Positions 8,313 to 17,270 of a stretch of DNA of 64,000 nt are shown here, in pieces. A model generated the notes under the pieces. The model had not been told where the DNA came from, did not search any database, and worked only from the letters and a program-made list of their open reading frames with translations. How positions within the stretch are numbered: position 1 is the stretch's first letter; every line of letters starts with the position of its first letter. Both the position numbers and the translations under genes were made by a program. The stretch is from Kitasatospora sp. NBC_00240 (GTDB lineage Bacteria > Actinomycetota > Actinomycetes > Streptomycetales > Streptomycetaceae), in contig NZ_JAPEMU010000001.1 of the NCBI RefSeq assembly GCF_026342405.1, positions 1,054,001 to 1,118,000 of the forward strand, written 5' to 3'.

Positions 8313-8717
8313 CAGGGCGGCGCAAGCCGGCCGGTGACGGTACGCGCGGCGCGAAGGCCTGTCCCGGTTCCTCAGCGCAGGCCCGGGACGGCGCCGCACC
8401 GTACCGTGGTGAGCGGGGCCGGCCGCCGTGGCGGCCGGCCCCGGGCCGCGAGCGGACGAGCACCGGTCCGGCCCGTGGCGTCCGTGCAGAACCTGGCGCG
8501 CGGGTACCGGCCGGCATCCGGTTCCGGAGTGGTCGGCAACGCTCTCCGCCCGCGCCCTCGGCGAGGGCACCGGGCGCTGCCGGCGGAACGTCCCGTCGAC
8601 CGCCGTCGACCGCCGTCGACCGCCGACGACCGACCACGGACGGCCCGGCACGGACGGCGGACCACCGATCACCGACCACCCGACGCCCGGCGAGCGGGGA
8701 CGGCAGGAGGGAGCGAG
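8313..8717. other. Gap before the FUSC gene
   Basis: This 405-base gap holds a 10-bp tandem repeat (8595..8624) and the strong ribosome-binding site AGGAGG at 8705. I see no gene in it, although the reading frame of the next gene stays open through it. Confidence 0.5.
8595..8624. repeat. 10-bp tandem repeat, three copies
   Basis: GTCGACCGCC is repeated three times without error and is followed by further CGACC-rich sequence. It is about 100 bases upstream of the FUSC start. Confidence 0.7.
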
Positions 8718-11006
8718 GTGCCGATGGGCCGCTTTCCCGCCGCCCCCGGGTGGTTGCGCCGCCGGGATCCCCACCTGGTGGCCGTGCACCGTGCACTCCG
8801 GGTCACCCTGGTGGCCTGCGCGAGCTTCTACGTCTGCCGGTACGGCCTGCACAACGCCACGACGGCCACCTACGCGCTGTTCGGCGCCGTGGCCACCGGC
8901 GCCCTCTCCCAGCTCGGCGGCGGCCCCCGGGAACGGTCCCGGACGCTGCTGGCGGTGCTGCCCGCCGCGTACGCCCTGGTCGCCACCGGAACCCTGCTGG
9001 CGGTCCACGCCTGGTCGGCGGCGCTCGGCATGCTGGTCGTCGGGTTCGCCGTCGCCTACGGGTCGGTCGGCGGGCCACGGCTGGTCGGACTCGCCAACGG
9101 GCTCCAGCTGTTCTACATCCTGCCGTGCTTCCCGCCCTACCAGCCCGAGGCGCTCCTGGCCCGGCTCGCCGGGGTCACCGTCGGGGTGGTCCTGCTGGCC
9201 GGCGCCGAGCTGGTGCTCTGGCCGGAACGGACACCCGTGCGGTACCAGGACCGACTCGCCCGCGCCGCGGACGTGGTGGCGCGGCTGGCCGACACCGCGG
9301 CCGACGCGTGCACGGCGCCCAGGGCGAGTGCCGGTGCCACCGACATCGGCGACGCCGTCGACCCCGCCGACGCCGCGTACGCCGACGCCGCCCGCCGGAC
9401 TGCCGGCGCGGACGGGCCGCTGGCGGCGAGCCGGGTCGCCGTCGACAGCCTCCGCCCCTCCCGGGTGCCCGTACTGGAACGCCCCGCGTCGGCGAGCGCG
9501 GTGGACCGGGCGCTCACCCACTCGGCCGCCGCGCTGCGCTACACCCGGACCCAGCTGGCCCGGGTGGTGACCCTCGGAGTGGGCGCCCCGACCCCGGAGA
9601 CCGCCGTCCTGCTCCGGGCCACGGCCCGGGCACTGCGCGCGGCCGCACCCGGCGTCTGCGCCCGGGCTCCGGCGCCCGACCCGGCCCGCGTGGAGGAGGC
9701 GATCGCCGGCTTCGAGACGGCCCGCGCCGAGCCGGCCCAGGAGCCCTGGCCGTCCTCGCCCGAGGCCGCCGAGGCCAAGCTGCGGCTGGGCTGCATCGCC
9801 CTGGACGCCGCCGAGGGCGCGCGGTTCCTGCTGCTCGCCGTCCGGATCAGCCGGCGCGCGCCCGTACCACCGGACCCGCACCCGCAGGACCGCTGGCGCA
9901 GCCCGTTCTGGTACGCCCACATGTCCACCCCGAAGCTCTGGTGGCACCGGTTCCGCGGGCACCTCACCCCCCGGTCGGTGTACTTCCAGAACGCGTTGCG
10001 GACCGCCTCGGCCCTGGCCGTCGCGCGGCTGGTCGCGGGCGCCCTCGACCTGTCCCACGGCTTCTGGGCGCTGCTCGCCACCCTCACCCTGATGCGTACC
10101 TGCGCCGCCGACACCCGGATGACGCTGCGGCCCGCCCTCACCGGCACGCTGCTCGGCGCGCTCGCCACCGCGCCGTTGCTCTTCGCCATCGGTGAGCGGC
10201 CTGCCGTCTACGCGGCCGTCCTTCCGGTGGCCATGCTGCTCGCCTTCACCGCCGGGCCGCTGCTGGGGGTGGCCTGGGGCCAGGGGCTTTTCACCGTGGT
10301 GGTCGCGATGATCTTCACTCAGCTGGCCCCGGCCGACTGGCGCCTGGCCGAGACCCGGCTGATCGACGTGCTGATCGGCGCCGCCGTGGGCACCCTGGCC
10401 GGCCTCTGCGCCTGGCCGCGCGGCGGGGGCAGCGAGCTACGGCGCTCGATCTCCGATCTGCTCTCCGACAGCGCGCTGGCCCTCCAGGAGACCGTGGCGG
10501 TGGTGGCGGGCCGCGCCGCCGGGACGGGCGCCCTGCAGCGCGCGCAGCACACGCTGACCTTCGCCGAGGCGTCCTACGCCCAGTTCCAGGCGGAACGGCA
10601 CGACCCGGTGATGGACGGCCCGAACTGGCAGGCCGCGCTGCTCGCCTGCCAGCACACGACCAGGGGCGCCGAACAGCTCCTCACCCGCTGCCCGCCCGGC
10701 TCACTGGCCCCCTGGCCCCGGACGGTCGAGCGGCTGGAGCGGGACGCCGACCGGGTGGCGGGCGCCTTTCGGCGGCAGAGTCACGGATTGCGGCAGCGAA
10801 GGCGGCCCGACCGGGCCGAGCTGCGCCTCGCCGAGACCGAGGAAGTCCTGCTCGGCGAACGCACCCTCGCCGCCCACCCGCCCGCGGACCCGCTGCTGCT
10901 CACCGCCACCGATCTCAGCGTCTGGCTCAGCGGACTGCTCGACGACCTCGCCGCCGTCTCACCCCCCGCACCCGAACCGGCCCGGACCGCCGACCGCACA
11001 CCGTGA
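8718..11006 (+). CDS. FUSC-family (aromatic acid exporter-like) membrane protein
   Basis: The protein has about 762 residues. It has the two-block architecture of the fusaric acid resistance/aromatic acid exporter family: a first set of membrane helices in residues 20-180 (ALFGAVATGALSQLGG, LLAVLPAAYALVATGTLLAV), a soluble region of about 220 residues, a second set at 420-570 (FWALLATLTLMRTCAADTR, AAVLPVAMLLAFTAGPLLG) and a soluble tail. Such proteins export small aromatic or lipophilic acids. I start it at GTG 8718, seven bases after AGGAGG; ATG 8724 is the alternative. The frame is open further upstream but encodes low-complexity sequence there. Confidence 0.85.
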   Translation: MPMGRFPAAPGWLRRRDPHLVAVHRALRVTLVACASFYVCRYGLHNATTATYALFGAVATGALSQLGGGPRERSRTLLAVLPAAYALVATGTLLAVHAWSAALGMLVVGFAVAYGSVGGPRLVGLANGLQLFYILPCFPPYQPEALLARLAGVTVGVVLLAGAELVLWPERTPVRYQDRLARAADVVARLADTAADACTAPRASAGATDIGDAVDPADAAYADAARRTAGADGPLAASRVAVDSLRPSRVPVLERPASASAVDRALTHSAAALRYTRTQLARVVTLGVGAPTPETAVLLRATARALRAAAPGVCARAPAPDPARVEEAIAGFETARAEPAQEPWPSSPEAAEAKLRLGCIALDAAEGARFLLLAVRISRRAPVPPDPHPQDRWRSPFWYAHMSTPKLWWHRFRGHLTPRSVYFQNALRTASALAVARLVAGALDLSHGFWALLATLTLMRTCAADTRMTLRPALTGTLLGALATAPLLFAIGERPAVYAAVLPVAMLLAFTAGPLLGVAWGQGLFTVVVAMIFTQLAPADWRLAETRLIDVLIGAAVGTLAGLCAWPRGGGSELRRSISDLLSDSALALQETVAVVAGRAAGTGALQRAQHTLTFAEASYAQFQAERHDPVMDGPNWQAALLACQHTTRGAEQLLTRCPPGSLAPWPRTVERLERDADRVAGAFRRQSHGLRQRRRPDRAELRLAETEEVLLGERTLAAHPPADPLLLTATDLSVWLSGLLDDLAAVSPPAPEPARTADRTP

Positions 11007-11100
11007 CCCGGGACCCTCCGACCGCCGGACGGGCCGCCCGGCCGCCTCCCCCGTCGGGTGGCCGATCCGGGGCGGGTGCCTATCCCCTAGGCTGGCCGCC

Positions 11101-11808
11101 ATGTCAGGCGAGCGACGCACCTTCAGGTACTCGGACGGCGAGCGCGTTCCCGGCCTGTGGCGGCCGGTCTTCGCCCATCACGGTGGTGTCCACAGCCTCA
11201 CCGAACTGACCGTGTACGCCGACGGTCTGGTCGACTGCTGGGGCCTGTCCACCGTGGAGGAGTTCGCCGAGCGGGTCGGGTACGGCCAGGTGGCCGCCCG
11301 GATCGCCGAGGGCTCCCGCGGCTCCGCCGCCGGGCTCGCCACCTGGCGGTTCGCCTCGGCGCACACGTTTCTCACCCCGGAACGCCTGATGGCCGAGATC
11401 CGGGCGGACATCGAGCGGCTGAACGCACCGCCCGAACGCACCGGGCCGCCGGCCGACCGCGCGGTGCTGGTGGACGAATTCTCCCTCCCCGAACTGCACA
11501 ACGACCACCCGATGCCGGTCACCGTCGACGAAGTACGCCACTCGTGCGCCGCCGAGGCCTTCCAGGCCCTGGACGGCCCGGGCGGCGCGCAGGCCCGCCC
11601 GGCGGTGATGGCCCGCGTGCTGCGCGCCAAGTTCGCCCAGCACCCTGGAGCGGCGGAGATCCTCCTGGCCACCGGCGACACCACCATCCGCTACCACGAC
11701 CCCGGTTCCACGTACTGGGGCGAGCAGACCCGCTCGGGACGGAACTGGATGGGCCGGCTCCTCGAACTGGTCCGGGCCGAACTGGCCCTCGCGGACCAGG
11801 CGCACTGA
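11101..11808 (+). CDS. DUF7638-like plus NADAR-type C-terminal domain protein
   Basis: The protein has 235 residues. The N-terminal 110 (HSLTELTVYADGLVDCWGL, then RIAEGSRGSAAGLATWRF) resemble a DUF7638-type domain of unknown function. Residues 150-232 match the second half of the NADAR fold: VMARVLRAKFAQHP, then ILLATGD, then STYWGEQTRSGRNWMGRLL. NADAR proteins remove ADP-ribose from guanine or act on N-glycosidic bonds of nucleotide metabolites. The classical N-terminal NADAR motifs are not obvious, so activity is uncertain. It stands alone and is convergent with the methyltransferase ending at 11932. Confidence 0.72.
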   Translation: MSGERRTFRYSDGERVPGLWRPVFAHHGGVHSLTELTVYADGLVDCWGLSTVEEFAERVGYGQVAARIAEGSRGSAAGLATWRFASAHTFLTPERLMAEIRADIERLNAPPERTGPPADRAVLVDEFSLPELHNDHPMPVTVDEVRHSCAAEAFQALDGPGGAQARPAVMARVLRAKFAQHPGAAEILLATGDTTIRYHDPGSTYWGEQTRSGRNWMGRLLELVRAELALADQAH

Positions 11809-11893
11809 GCCGGCGGCCCGGTCGTCCCGGGCCTCGCAACCCTCGACTTCCGTGCGCGCCGTCCACCGAGTGGCAGGCCCGGTGCCGGACGGC

Positions 11894-11924
11894 GGCCCGT
11901 CCCCCGCCGAGCCGGGGACGGGCC
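11894..11924. terminator. Bidirectional hairpin terminator
   Basis: An 11-bp perfect stem (GGCCCGTCCCC with GGGGACGGGCC, 9-base loop) sits between two convergent genes, the NADAR-type gene and the methyltransferase, and can serve both. Confidence 0.65.
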
Positions 11925-11931
11925 TCCCGGG

Positions 11932-12672
11932 TCAGGCGCGGCAGCGCAGCATCGTCAACGGGGGGTTGGCGGCCAGGTCGTCCCAGAACTCCTTGCCGTA
12001 CTCGCGCACGCCCGCGGCGGAGACCTCCAGAGGCACCCAGGTGACCTCGCTGAATCCGGCCGCCCGCAGGCACTTCTCGTAGACCTCGCGGCTGGGCGGG
12101 TTCGCGACGAAGGAGATCGGCGGGTCGAGGAGCGCGGTGATCCGCACGCGCGGACCGATCTCGGTCTCCTCGCCGAGCGACTCGCACAGGAAGCCGTACT
12201 TGGCGAGGGACGGCCCGTCGAAACGGAAGTCCGGGTGCTGCACGAAGGCGAAGAACTCGGCCCCCTCCGTGATGCTGCGGTGGATGGACCGACACATCCG
12301 CTCGATGGTGGCGACGTCCTCGGCGTAGTTGAACAGCTGCACCGCGACCGCGATGTCGAACCGCTGCTCGAAGGACCGCAGTTCGGCGACGTCGCCGACC
12401 TCGTAGTGCACACCCAGCGGGTCGACGTCCTCCTGGGCCCGGGCCGCGTCGACCATCACGGAGGAGATGTCGACGCCGAGGACGTGGGAGGCGCCGCGGC
12501 GCTTGAACTCCCGGCTGTAGAAGCCGGTTCCGGAGGCTAGGTCGAGGATCGACCGACCCTTCACGTCGCCGACGAGGGCGAGGAAGCCCGGAACCTCCCC
12601 GTAGCGCGCGAGCGGGAGGTTCTTGAAGCCCTCGAAAGCCTCGCCGATCTCGTCGTACAGCTGACCACTCAT
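11932..12672 (-). CDS. Class I SAM-dependent methyltransferase
   Basis: The protein has 246 residues. Motif I is SILDLASGTGFYSREF near residue 40, followed by VLGVDISSVMVDAAR and VGDVAELRSFEQRFDIAVAV. The N-terminal QLYDEIGEAFEGFKNLPLARY region and the C-terminal SFVANPPSREVYEKCLRAAGF are typical of small-molecule methyltransferases of the type found in secondary metabolism. AGAGGGGGA upstream of ATG 12672 supports this start; the frame is open to 12915 but that extension lacks protein-like features. Confidence 0.88.
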   Translation of the reverse strand: MSGQLYDEIGEAFEGFKNLPLARYGEVPGFLALVGDVKGRSILDLASGTGFYSREFKRRGASHVLGVDISSVMVDAARAQEDVDPLGVHYEVGDVAELRSFEQRFDIAVAVQLFNYAEDVATIERMCRSIHRSITEGAEFFAFVQHPDFRFDGPSLAKYGFLCESLGEETEIGPRVRITALLDPPISFVANPPSREVYEKCLRAAGFSEVTWVPLEVSAAGVREYGKEFWDDLAANPPLTMLRCRA

Positions 12673-13086
12673 CGTACTGTTCCCCCTCTGTTCCCGGCGT
12701 TCGGCCTTCGGAACGGGCCGCCGCCCCTGCCGGGCAGTCTCCCTCGCGACGACCGGGGCGTCGTACTGGCGGAAGCTCCAAATATGCCGTACCGGAGGCC
12801 CGTTGCCGTCTTGGTGTTTCGCTCGGACGCCCGGTGGGACCGTCGGCCCGACACCGATGCCGGCGCGGAGGAGGGTTCGGCGGCGACATGTGCACGAGTA
12901 CAGCCACTCGACCACTCGCTCTGCTCCGACGGCTCGTCAGTCGACCGGACCGGCGAACCACGCCGGCGCCTCACCTGATCACTGCAAGGGCCCGTGGCCG
13001 CGCCCGGCCGGTCACGGCGACCCGCGGGAGGCGGGACGATCGCCGGCCGGCCGGCGATCCGAGGTGATCGGTCGGCGGGGAGACGG
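12673..13086. other. Gap without a supported gene
   Basis: This 414-base stretch contains several overlapping open frames on both strands with arginine-rich translations. None shows a ribosome-binding site plus a recognisable protein. Confidence 0.45.
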
Positions 13087-13166
13087 CTAACGTCCTGCGG
13101 CCGGGATCTCAGCCGGCTGGTCGTACATCCGCACGTCGCGTGCGATCGCCAGCGGCATCAGCCGGG

Positions 13167-13186
13167 CTAGAGCACGTCTTCAAAGG
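13167..13186. repeat. IS5-family element, left inverted repeat
   Basis: The 20 bases pair with 14066..14085 with one mismatch. The stop codon of the transposase (TGA, 13180..13182 on the minus strand) lies inside this repeat. Confidence 0.9.
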
Positions 13187-14045
13187 TTGATCCAGAGCAG
13201 GGTTGAGGCGAGAGTGACGGCGGCCTGGTAGGACTCGCGGGTCTGGTCGTAGCGGGTTGCTATGCCGCGGTACTGCTTGAGCCGGTTGAAGCAGCGTTCG
13301 ACTGTGTTCCGGTGGGTGTACTTCTCCCTGTCGAAACCGGGCGGCCGTCCGCCGTGTCGTCCCCTTCGGCGGCGGCCGGCTGCCTGGTCAGCGCGTTCCG
13401 GGATGGTGTGGGCGATGCCGCGCCGACGGAGGTAGGTACGGATGGCGCGGGAGCTGTAGCCCTTGTCGCCCAGGACGTGGTCGGGGCGGGTGCGCGGGCG
13501 GCCCGCCCCGAGGCGGGGCACGCGGATGTCGGCCATGACCTGTTCGAAGCGCGTGCAGTCGTTGACGTTCCCGCCGGTGACCACCAGGCCCAGTGGGCGT
13601 CCCCGCCCGTCGCAGGCGAGGTGGAGCTTCGTGGTCAGTCCGCCCCGGGATCGACCGAGGGCGTGATCATCCGCTTTGTCCCAGTCGGGAGCCCCCCTTT
13701 GCGGCCGCCGGCCGCGTGCTGGTGGGCACGGGCGATCGTGGAGTCGACCGACACCAGCCAGTCGATGTCTCCGGCCGCGTCCTTCTCCGCCTGGATCGAG
13801 CGCAGCATCCGGGTGAAGGTCCCGTCCAAGGCCCACCTGCGGAAACGCGTGTACAGGCTCTGCCACGAGCCGTACCGCTCCGGCACGTCCCGCCACGCCG
13901 AGCCGGTCCGCAGCTTCCACACGATCCCGTTCAGCACCATCCGGTCGTCCGCCCGAGGCCGTCCCGTCCCCGCTCGCGGCAGGAGACGGGACAGCACCTC
14001 CCACTCCACGTCCGACAGCTCATGACGACGAATCACGACCAACAT
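13180..14045 (-). CDS. IS5-family DDE transposase, expressed by -1 frameshift
   Basis: The first frame (14045 to 13635) encodes the N-terminal region RRHELSDVEWEVLSRLLPR, the fold RMVLNGIVWKLRTGSAWRDV and the first catalytic aspartate in WLVSVDSTIARAHQHAAG. The second frame continues with GAPDWDKADDHALGRSRGG, TTKLHLACDGRGRPLGLVVT, the second aspartate in LGDKGYSSRAI and the catalytic glutamate in HRNTVERCFNRLKQYRGIAT. The frames join at AAAGGGGGG (13692..13700), where a -1 slip gives a full-length enzyme of about 288 residues. All three DDE residues are present, so the element may be active. Confidence 0.92.
13692..13700 (-). promoter_or_regulatory. Slippery site for -1 frameshifting
   Basis: On the coding strand the heptamer-like run AAAGGGGGG lies exactly where the conserved protein sequence changes frame from the first to the second transposase frame. 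This is a known device in the IS427 group. Confidence 0.7.
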
Positions 14046-14065
14046 GATCGCTCATCAGCCCATCG

Positions 14066-14085
14066 CCTTTGAAGACGCGCTCTAG
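14066..14085. repeat. IS5-family element, right inverted repeat
   Basis: This 20-base repeat is the partner of 13167..13186 and lies 21 bases upstream of the transposase start codon. Confidence 0.9.
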
Positions 14086-14321
14086 GCCGATCTCACGGAA
14101 GTGGTCGGAGTCGCGGTGAGCCGCGAAGGCGGCGGCGTCGGCGTACTTCTCGATGCTCACGTAGCGCTGGGGCGACTCCTCGGAGCGGAACACCTCGTAG
14201 GAGAGACAGCCGGGTTCCTCGCGACAGGCCCCGGCGAACTCGTGCAGGATCCGGCCGAACTCGACCGCGTTCTCCGGGCTGCAGGACACATCGGCAACGA
14301 CCAGCACATGCGATTCCATGA

Positions 14322-14615
14322 CGCACACCCTATGTCCGACGTGGCCGAAGGACCCTCGACTTCTGCATCCGCCCGCTGGGTGCCCGATCGGATGACGCGC
14401 GTCCAGAAGGCGGCACCGGCGCTGCCGGCGCGCCGGCGTTCGATATCAAGGCGGACCGGGGCCACGCCCGCGGCGCCGGAGCGGTACGACTGGACCGCGA
14501 CGCGCTGGCCCGGCTGCACGAGAACCACCTACGCTGCGAGGTCCGGGAGCGCGACGACACCGCGTACATGCAGCGCTTCGACCCTGCGTACCGGCGGAGG
14601 CGGCCACGCTGGTGA
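14322..14615 (+). pseudogene. Open high-GC3 frame without a start, probably a 3' gene remnant
   Basis: A frame of 97 codons is open from the TGA at 14319 to a TGA at 14613, has strong third-position GC bias and ends with a protein-like stretch: FDIKADRGHARGAG, VRLDRDALARLHENHLRCEV and RERDDTAYMQRFDPAYRRRR. It contains no ATG or GTG near its 5' end, so it looks like the C-terminal part of a gene whose beginning was lost. I do not recognise the family. It lies between the disrupted monooxygenase and the delta-60 gene. Confidence 0.4.
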
Positions 14616-14680
14616 GCCCGGGGCCGCCGGGCAGTGCGTGCCCGCCCGTACAGCCCGAGGTACGAGTGGGCACACGCCGT

Positions 14681-14718
14681 CCGCGGGCCCGGCCGCCGTC
14701 CGGCGGCCGGGCCCGCGG
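14681..14718 (-). terminator. Strong hairpin terminator after the delta-60 gene
   Basis: A perfect 17-bp GC-only stem with a four-base GTCC loop lies 20 bases past the stop of the gene that ends at 14738. Confidence 0.8.
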
Positions 14719-14737
14719 GTTCGGTTCGGCCCTGTCG

Positions 14738-16810
14738 TTACGGGCAGCCGGTGACGGTGTCGCCGGGGTCGACGGTGCAGCTGTCGAAGCCGTTGCCGCC
14801 GTGGGCCGCGTCGTTGCCGGCCACGCCGTCGACGGCGTTCAGCTGGTCGTTGTCGTTGCCGCCCATCAGGGTGTCGTTGCCCGGGCCGCCGTTGAGCGTG
14901 TCGGCGCCGGTGGAGCCGTTCAGGGTGTCGTTGCCGGTCCCGCCGTAGAGGGTGTCGTTCCCGCTGCCGCCGTCGACCGTGTCGTTCCCGGAGCCGGCGT
15001 AGACGATGTCGTTGCCCCCGCCCGCGCTGACCATGTCGTTGCCGCCGAGCGAGCAGATCACGTTGTTGCCGCTGGTGCCGAACAGGTTGTCGGCCCCGCT
15101 GGTGCCGATGATCGTGCAGCCGTGGGCGTTGTTCACCGTGGTGGTAGCCGTGGCGCTGTTGTCGGCCGGCACCGGGTCGGGCTGGGCCGCCCCGACCGTG
15201 GCGCGGTCGGAGAGCGTCCCGATGACCGTGGGTTCGACCACGACGGTGACGGTGACGCTCGCCCCCGGGGCGAGGGTGCCGAGCGCGCAACTTGCCCCGG
15301 CGGCGGAGGTGGTGCAGGTCCCGGTGCCGGGTGTGGCCGAGAGCAGGACGGCGGGCCCGGTGAGGGTGTCCGCCAGGGTGACGGCGGTGGCCGACAGGGT
15401 GCTGCTGGTGTTGCTCACCCTCACGGTGTAGGTGGCCAGGTCGCCGAGACTGACGGTGGCCGGCCCCGACTTGGTGACCGACAGGTTCACGTCGGTGGGC
15501 ACGGGCGCGCCGCCCCCGCCCTCGTAGCGGGCCAGCGCGAAGTCGTTGTCGGTCAGGCCGGCCGCGACGATCCGGCCGTCGGCCTGCACCGCGACCCCGT
15601 GGGCCTGGTCGAAGCCGCCGAAGTCGGTGGTCACCCGGCCGCCGGTGCCGAACCCGGTGTCGAGCCCGCCGACGGTGTTGTACCGGGCCAGGGCGAAGTT
15701 GTTGCTGCCGCCCGCGGTGCCGAACCCGGCCGCGACGATCCGGCCGTCACCCTGCAGCGCCACCGCCTGGGCGTTCTCGGACCCGCCGAAGTCGGTGGTC
15801 ACCCGGCCGCCGGTGCCGAACCCGGTGTCGGGCGCCCCGGCGGCGGTGTAGCGGGCCAGCGCGAAGTCGTTGCCGGTCACGCCGGCCGCGACGATCCGGC
15901 CGTCCGCCTGCACCGCCACGCCGTTGGCGGACTCGAAGGCCCCGAAGTCGCTGGTCACCCGCCCGCCGGTGCCGAACCCGGTGTCCAGAGCGCCGGTGCT
16001 GGTGTAACGGGCCAGCGCGAAGTCGTAGTTGCCGACGTTGTTCCCGGTGTAGCCGGCCGCGACGATCCGGCCGTCGGCCTGCACCGCCACGCCGTGGACG
16101 GCGTCGGCGCCACCGCCGAAGTCGGTGAGCACCATGCCCCCCGTGCCGAAGCCGGCATCCGGGCTGCCGTCCGTGTTGTACCGGGCCAGCGCGAAGTCGC
16201 CGCCGTTCAGGCCGGCGGCGACGATCCGGCCGTCGGCCTGCACCGCCACCGCGAAGGCCTCGTCGATGCCGCCGCCGCCGAAGTCCGTGACCACCTTGCC
16301 GCCGGCGCCGAACCCGGTGTCCAGGCTGCCGTCGGTGTTGTAGCGCACCAAGCTGAAGAAGTTGCCGCCGGCGCTCGACTCGCTGACGCCCACGGCGACG
16401 ATCCGGCCGTCGGCCTGCACCGCCACCCCGTTGGCCGCGTCCCCGCCACCGTCGAAGTCCGTCGTCACCCTGCCCCCGGTGCCGAAACCGGCATCCGGAC
16501 TGCCGTCGGTGTTGTACCGGGCCAGCGCGAAGTCACCGTCCTTCACGCCCGCGGCGACGATCCGGCCGTCCGCCTGCACCGCCACCGCGGTGGCCGCGTC
16601 CCCACTGCCGCCGAAGTCCGTCGTCACCTTGCCGCCCGTACCGAACCCGGGGTCCAGGTCACCCGGAGCGGCCCACGCGACGCCGGGCAGCGCCAGCAGC
16701 AGCGCCACACTCGCGGCGCCCGCCACCCCGGCCCGGCCGAGGCCGGAACGGCCTCGGCCGCCGGCGGCGCGCACGGACTCCGGTCTTGGATCAGCACTGA
16801 ACAGGGACAT
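14738..16810 (-). CDS. Secreted delta-60-repeat protein with DUF11 and RTX repeats
   Basis: The protein has about 690 residues. A signal peptide ([20 protein letters not shown], cleaved before APGDLDP) is followed by seven tandem repeats of about 55 residues, each with the pattern [13 protein letters not shown], then [12 protein letters not shown], then [16 protein letters not shown]11-type adhesion domain follows ([20 protein letters not shown]) and then RTX nonapeptides ([19 protein letters not shown]). Seven blades suggest a closed beta-propeller; the RTX part should bind calcium outside the cell. ATG 16810 is chosen; ATG 16837, preceded closely by GGAG, is an equal alternative. It is monocistronic. 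Confidence 0.9.
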   Translation of the reverse strand: MSLFSADPRPESVRAAGGRGRSGLGRAGVAGAASVALLLALPGVAWAAPGDLDPGFGTGGKVTTDFGGSGDAATAVAVQADGRIVAAGVKDGDFALARYNTDGSPDAGFGTGGRVTTDFDGGGDAANGVAVQADGRIVAVGVSESSAGGNFFSLVRYNTDGSLDTGFGAGGKVVTDFGGGGIDEAFAVAVQADGRIVAAGLNGGDFALARYNTDGSPDAGFGTGGMVLTDFGGGADAVHGVAVQADGRIVAAGYTGNNVGNYDFALARYTSTGALDTGFGTGGRVTSDFGAFESANGVAVQADGRIVAAGVTGNDFALARYTAAGAPDTGFGTGGRVTTDFGGSENAQAVALQGDGRIVAAGFGTAGGSNNFALARYNTVGGLDTGFGTGGRVTTDFGGFDQAHGVAVQADGRIVAAGLTDNDFALARYEGGGGAPVPTDVNLSVTKSGPATVSLGDLATYTVRVSNTSSTLSATAVTLADTLTGPAVLLSATPGTGTCTTSAAGASCALGTLAPGASVTVTVVVEPTVIGTLSDRATVGAAQPDPVPADNSATATTTVNNAHGCTIIGTSGADNLFGTSGNNVICSLGGNDMVSAGGGNDIVYAGSGNDTVDGGSGNDTLYGGTGNDTLNGSTGADTLNGGPGNDTLMGGNDNDQLNAVDGVAGNDAAHGGNGFDSCTVDPGDTVTGCP

Positions 16811-17270
16811 TCGGCCCACTCTGCCTCTCGTCGTCATGGCTCCGGTCGGCGCACCGGGTGACCACCGACGACGCCGGCACCCCGTCGCCGGGGCACCCGC
16901 CCGCCGCCCGGGCCATCGGGCGTCCAGCCACAGCTTCCGGGCACGACGCGGCGAAGCCCCGACGCCCTGCGCGCACTCCGCCCACCGGCGGCCGGGATCC
17001 ACTCGCACGGGTGAGGCAACCGGCGGGCCTTGGCAGGCCCGCCGGCGGCGGCTTCCGGCGGCTCGGCCGGCGGTGTCGCGCCCCGCGGGGAGGCGACCCG
17101 CTCGATGGCGGCCCGTCTGCGCCGGGAAGGGTTAGCCGCCCGGGCGGCGGGGCGGTCGGCGGGCGGATGAGCGCCCACCGGCTCGCCTACAGGAAGTCCC
17201 AGCCGACCGTGGCCGGCGCTGCGGCGGGTCAGGCGCGGCGGACAACGAGGCCGCCGCCAGCACTACGGGG
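16811..17270. other. Gap upstream of the delta-60 gene
   Basis: This 460-base stretch should hold the promoter of the delta-60 gene. It contains a perfect 11-bp hairpin (17020..17045) but no convincing gene. Confidence 0.45.
17020..17045. terminator. Hairpin, possible terminator of the small VOC operon
   Basis: CCGGCGGGCCT pairs with AGGCCCGCCGG across a TGGC loop. It lies 225 bases past the end of the small gene at 17271, in its direction of transcription. Confidence 0.4.

Larger units (their letters stand above)
13167..14085 (-). mobile_element. IS5-family (IS427-like) insertion sequence
   Basis: The element is about 915 bp long, bounded by inverted repeats CTAGAGCACGTCTTCAAAGG (13167..13186) and its partner at 14066..14085 with one mismatch in 20. 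Both ends begin with CTAG, which fits the TA or YTAR target duplication of the IS427 group. It carries one transposase gene in two overlapping frames. It inserted into the CTAG of an ABM monooxygenase gene. Confidence 0.93.
13087..14319 (-). pseudogene. Antibiotic-biosynthesis monooxygenase (ABM) gene split by an IS5-family element
   Basis: The 5' part (14319 down to about 14085) encodes an ABM-type protein: MESHVLVVADVSCSPENAVE, GRILHEFAGACREEPGCLSY, then YADAAAFAAHRDSDHFREIG. After the insertion sequence, the frame resumes at 13170 and reads LARLMPLAIARDVRMYDQPA to a TAG at 13087. Removing the element between the two CTAG target copies restores one uninterrupted frame of about 105 codons, the usual ABM length. 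The interrupted gene should make a truncated, probably inactive protein. ABM proteins are small dimeric heme- or quinone-modifying enzymes. Confidence 0.9.

Noticed and set aside
8074..10058. Long minus-strand frames opposite the FUSC gene
   Set aside because: They are mirror frames of a clear membrane-protein gene; their translations are rich in Arg, Gly and Pro without family features.
12784..13090. Small plus-strand genes between the methyltransferase and the IS5-family element
   Set aside because: Several frames overlap one another and none has a ribosome-binding site or a recognisable product.
14612..16861. A 749-codon plus-strand frame opposite the delta-60 gene
   Set aside because: The repeats of the real gene create a repetitive open frame on the other strand. 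The minus-strand reading has a signal peptide and known repeat families.
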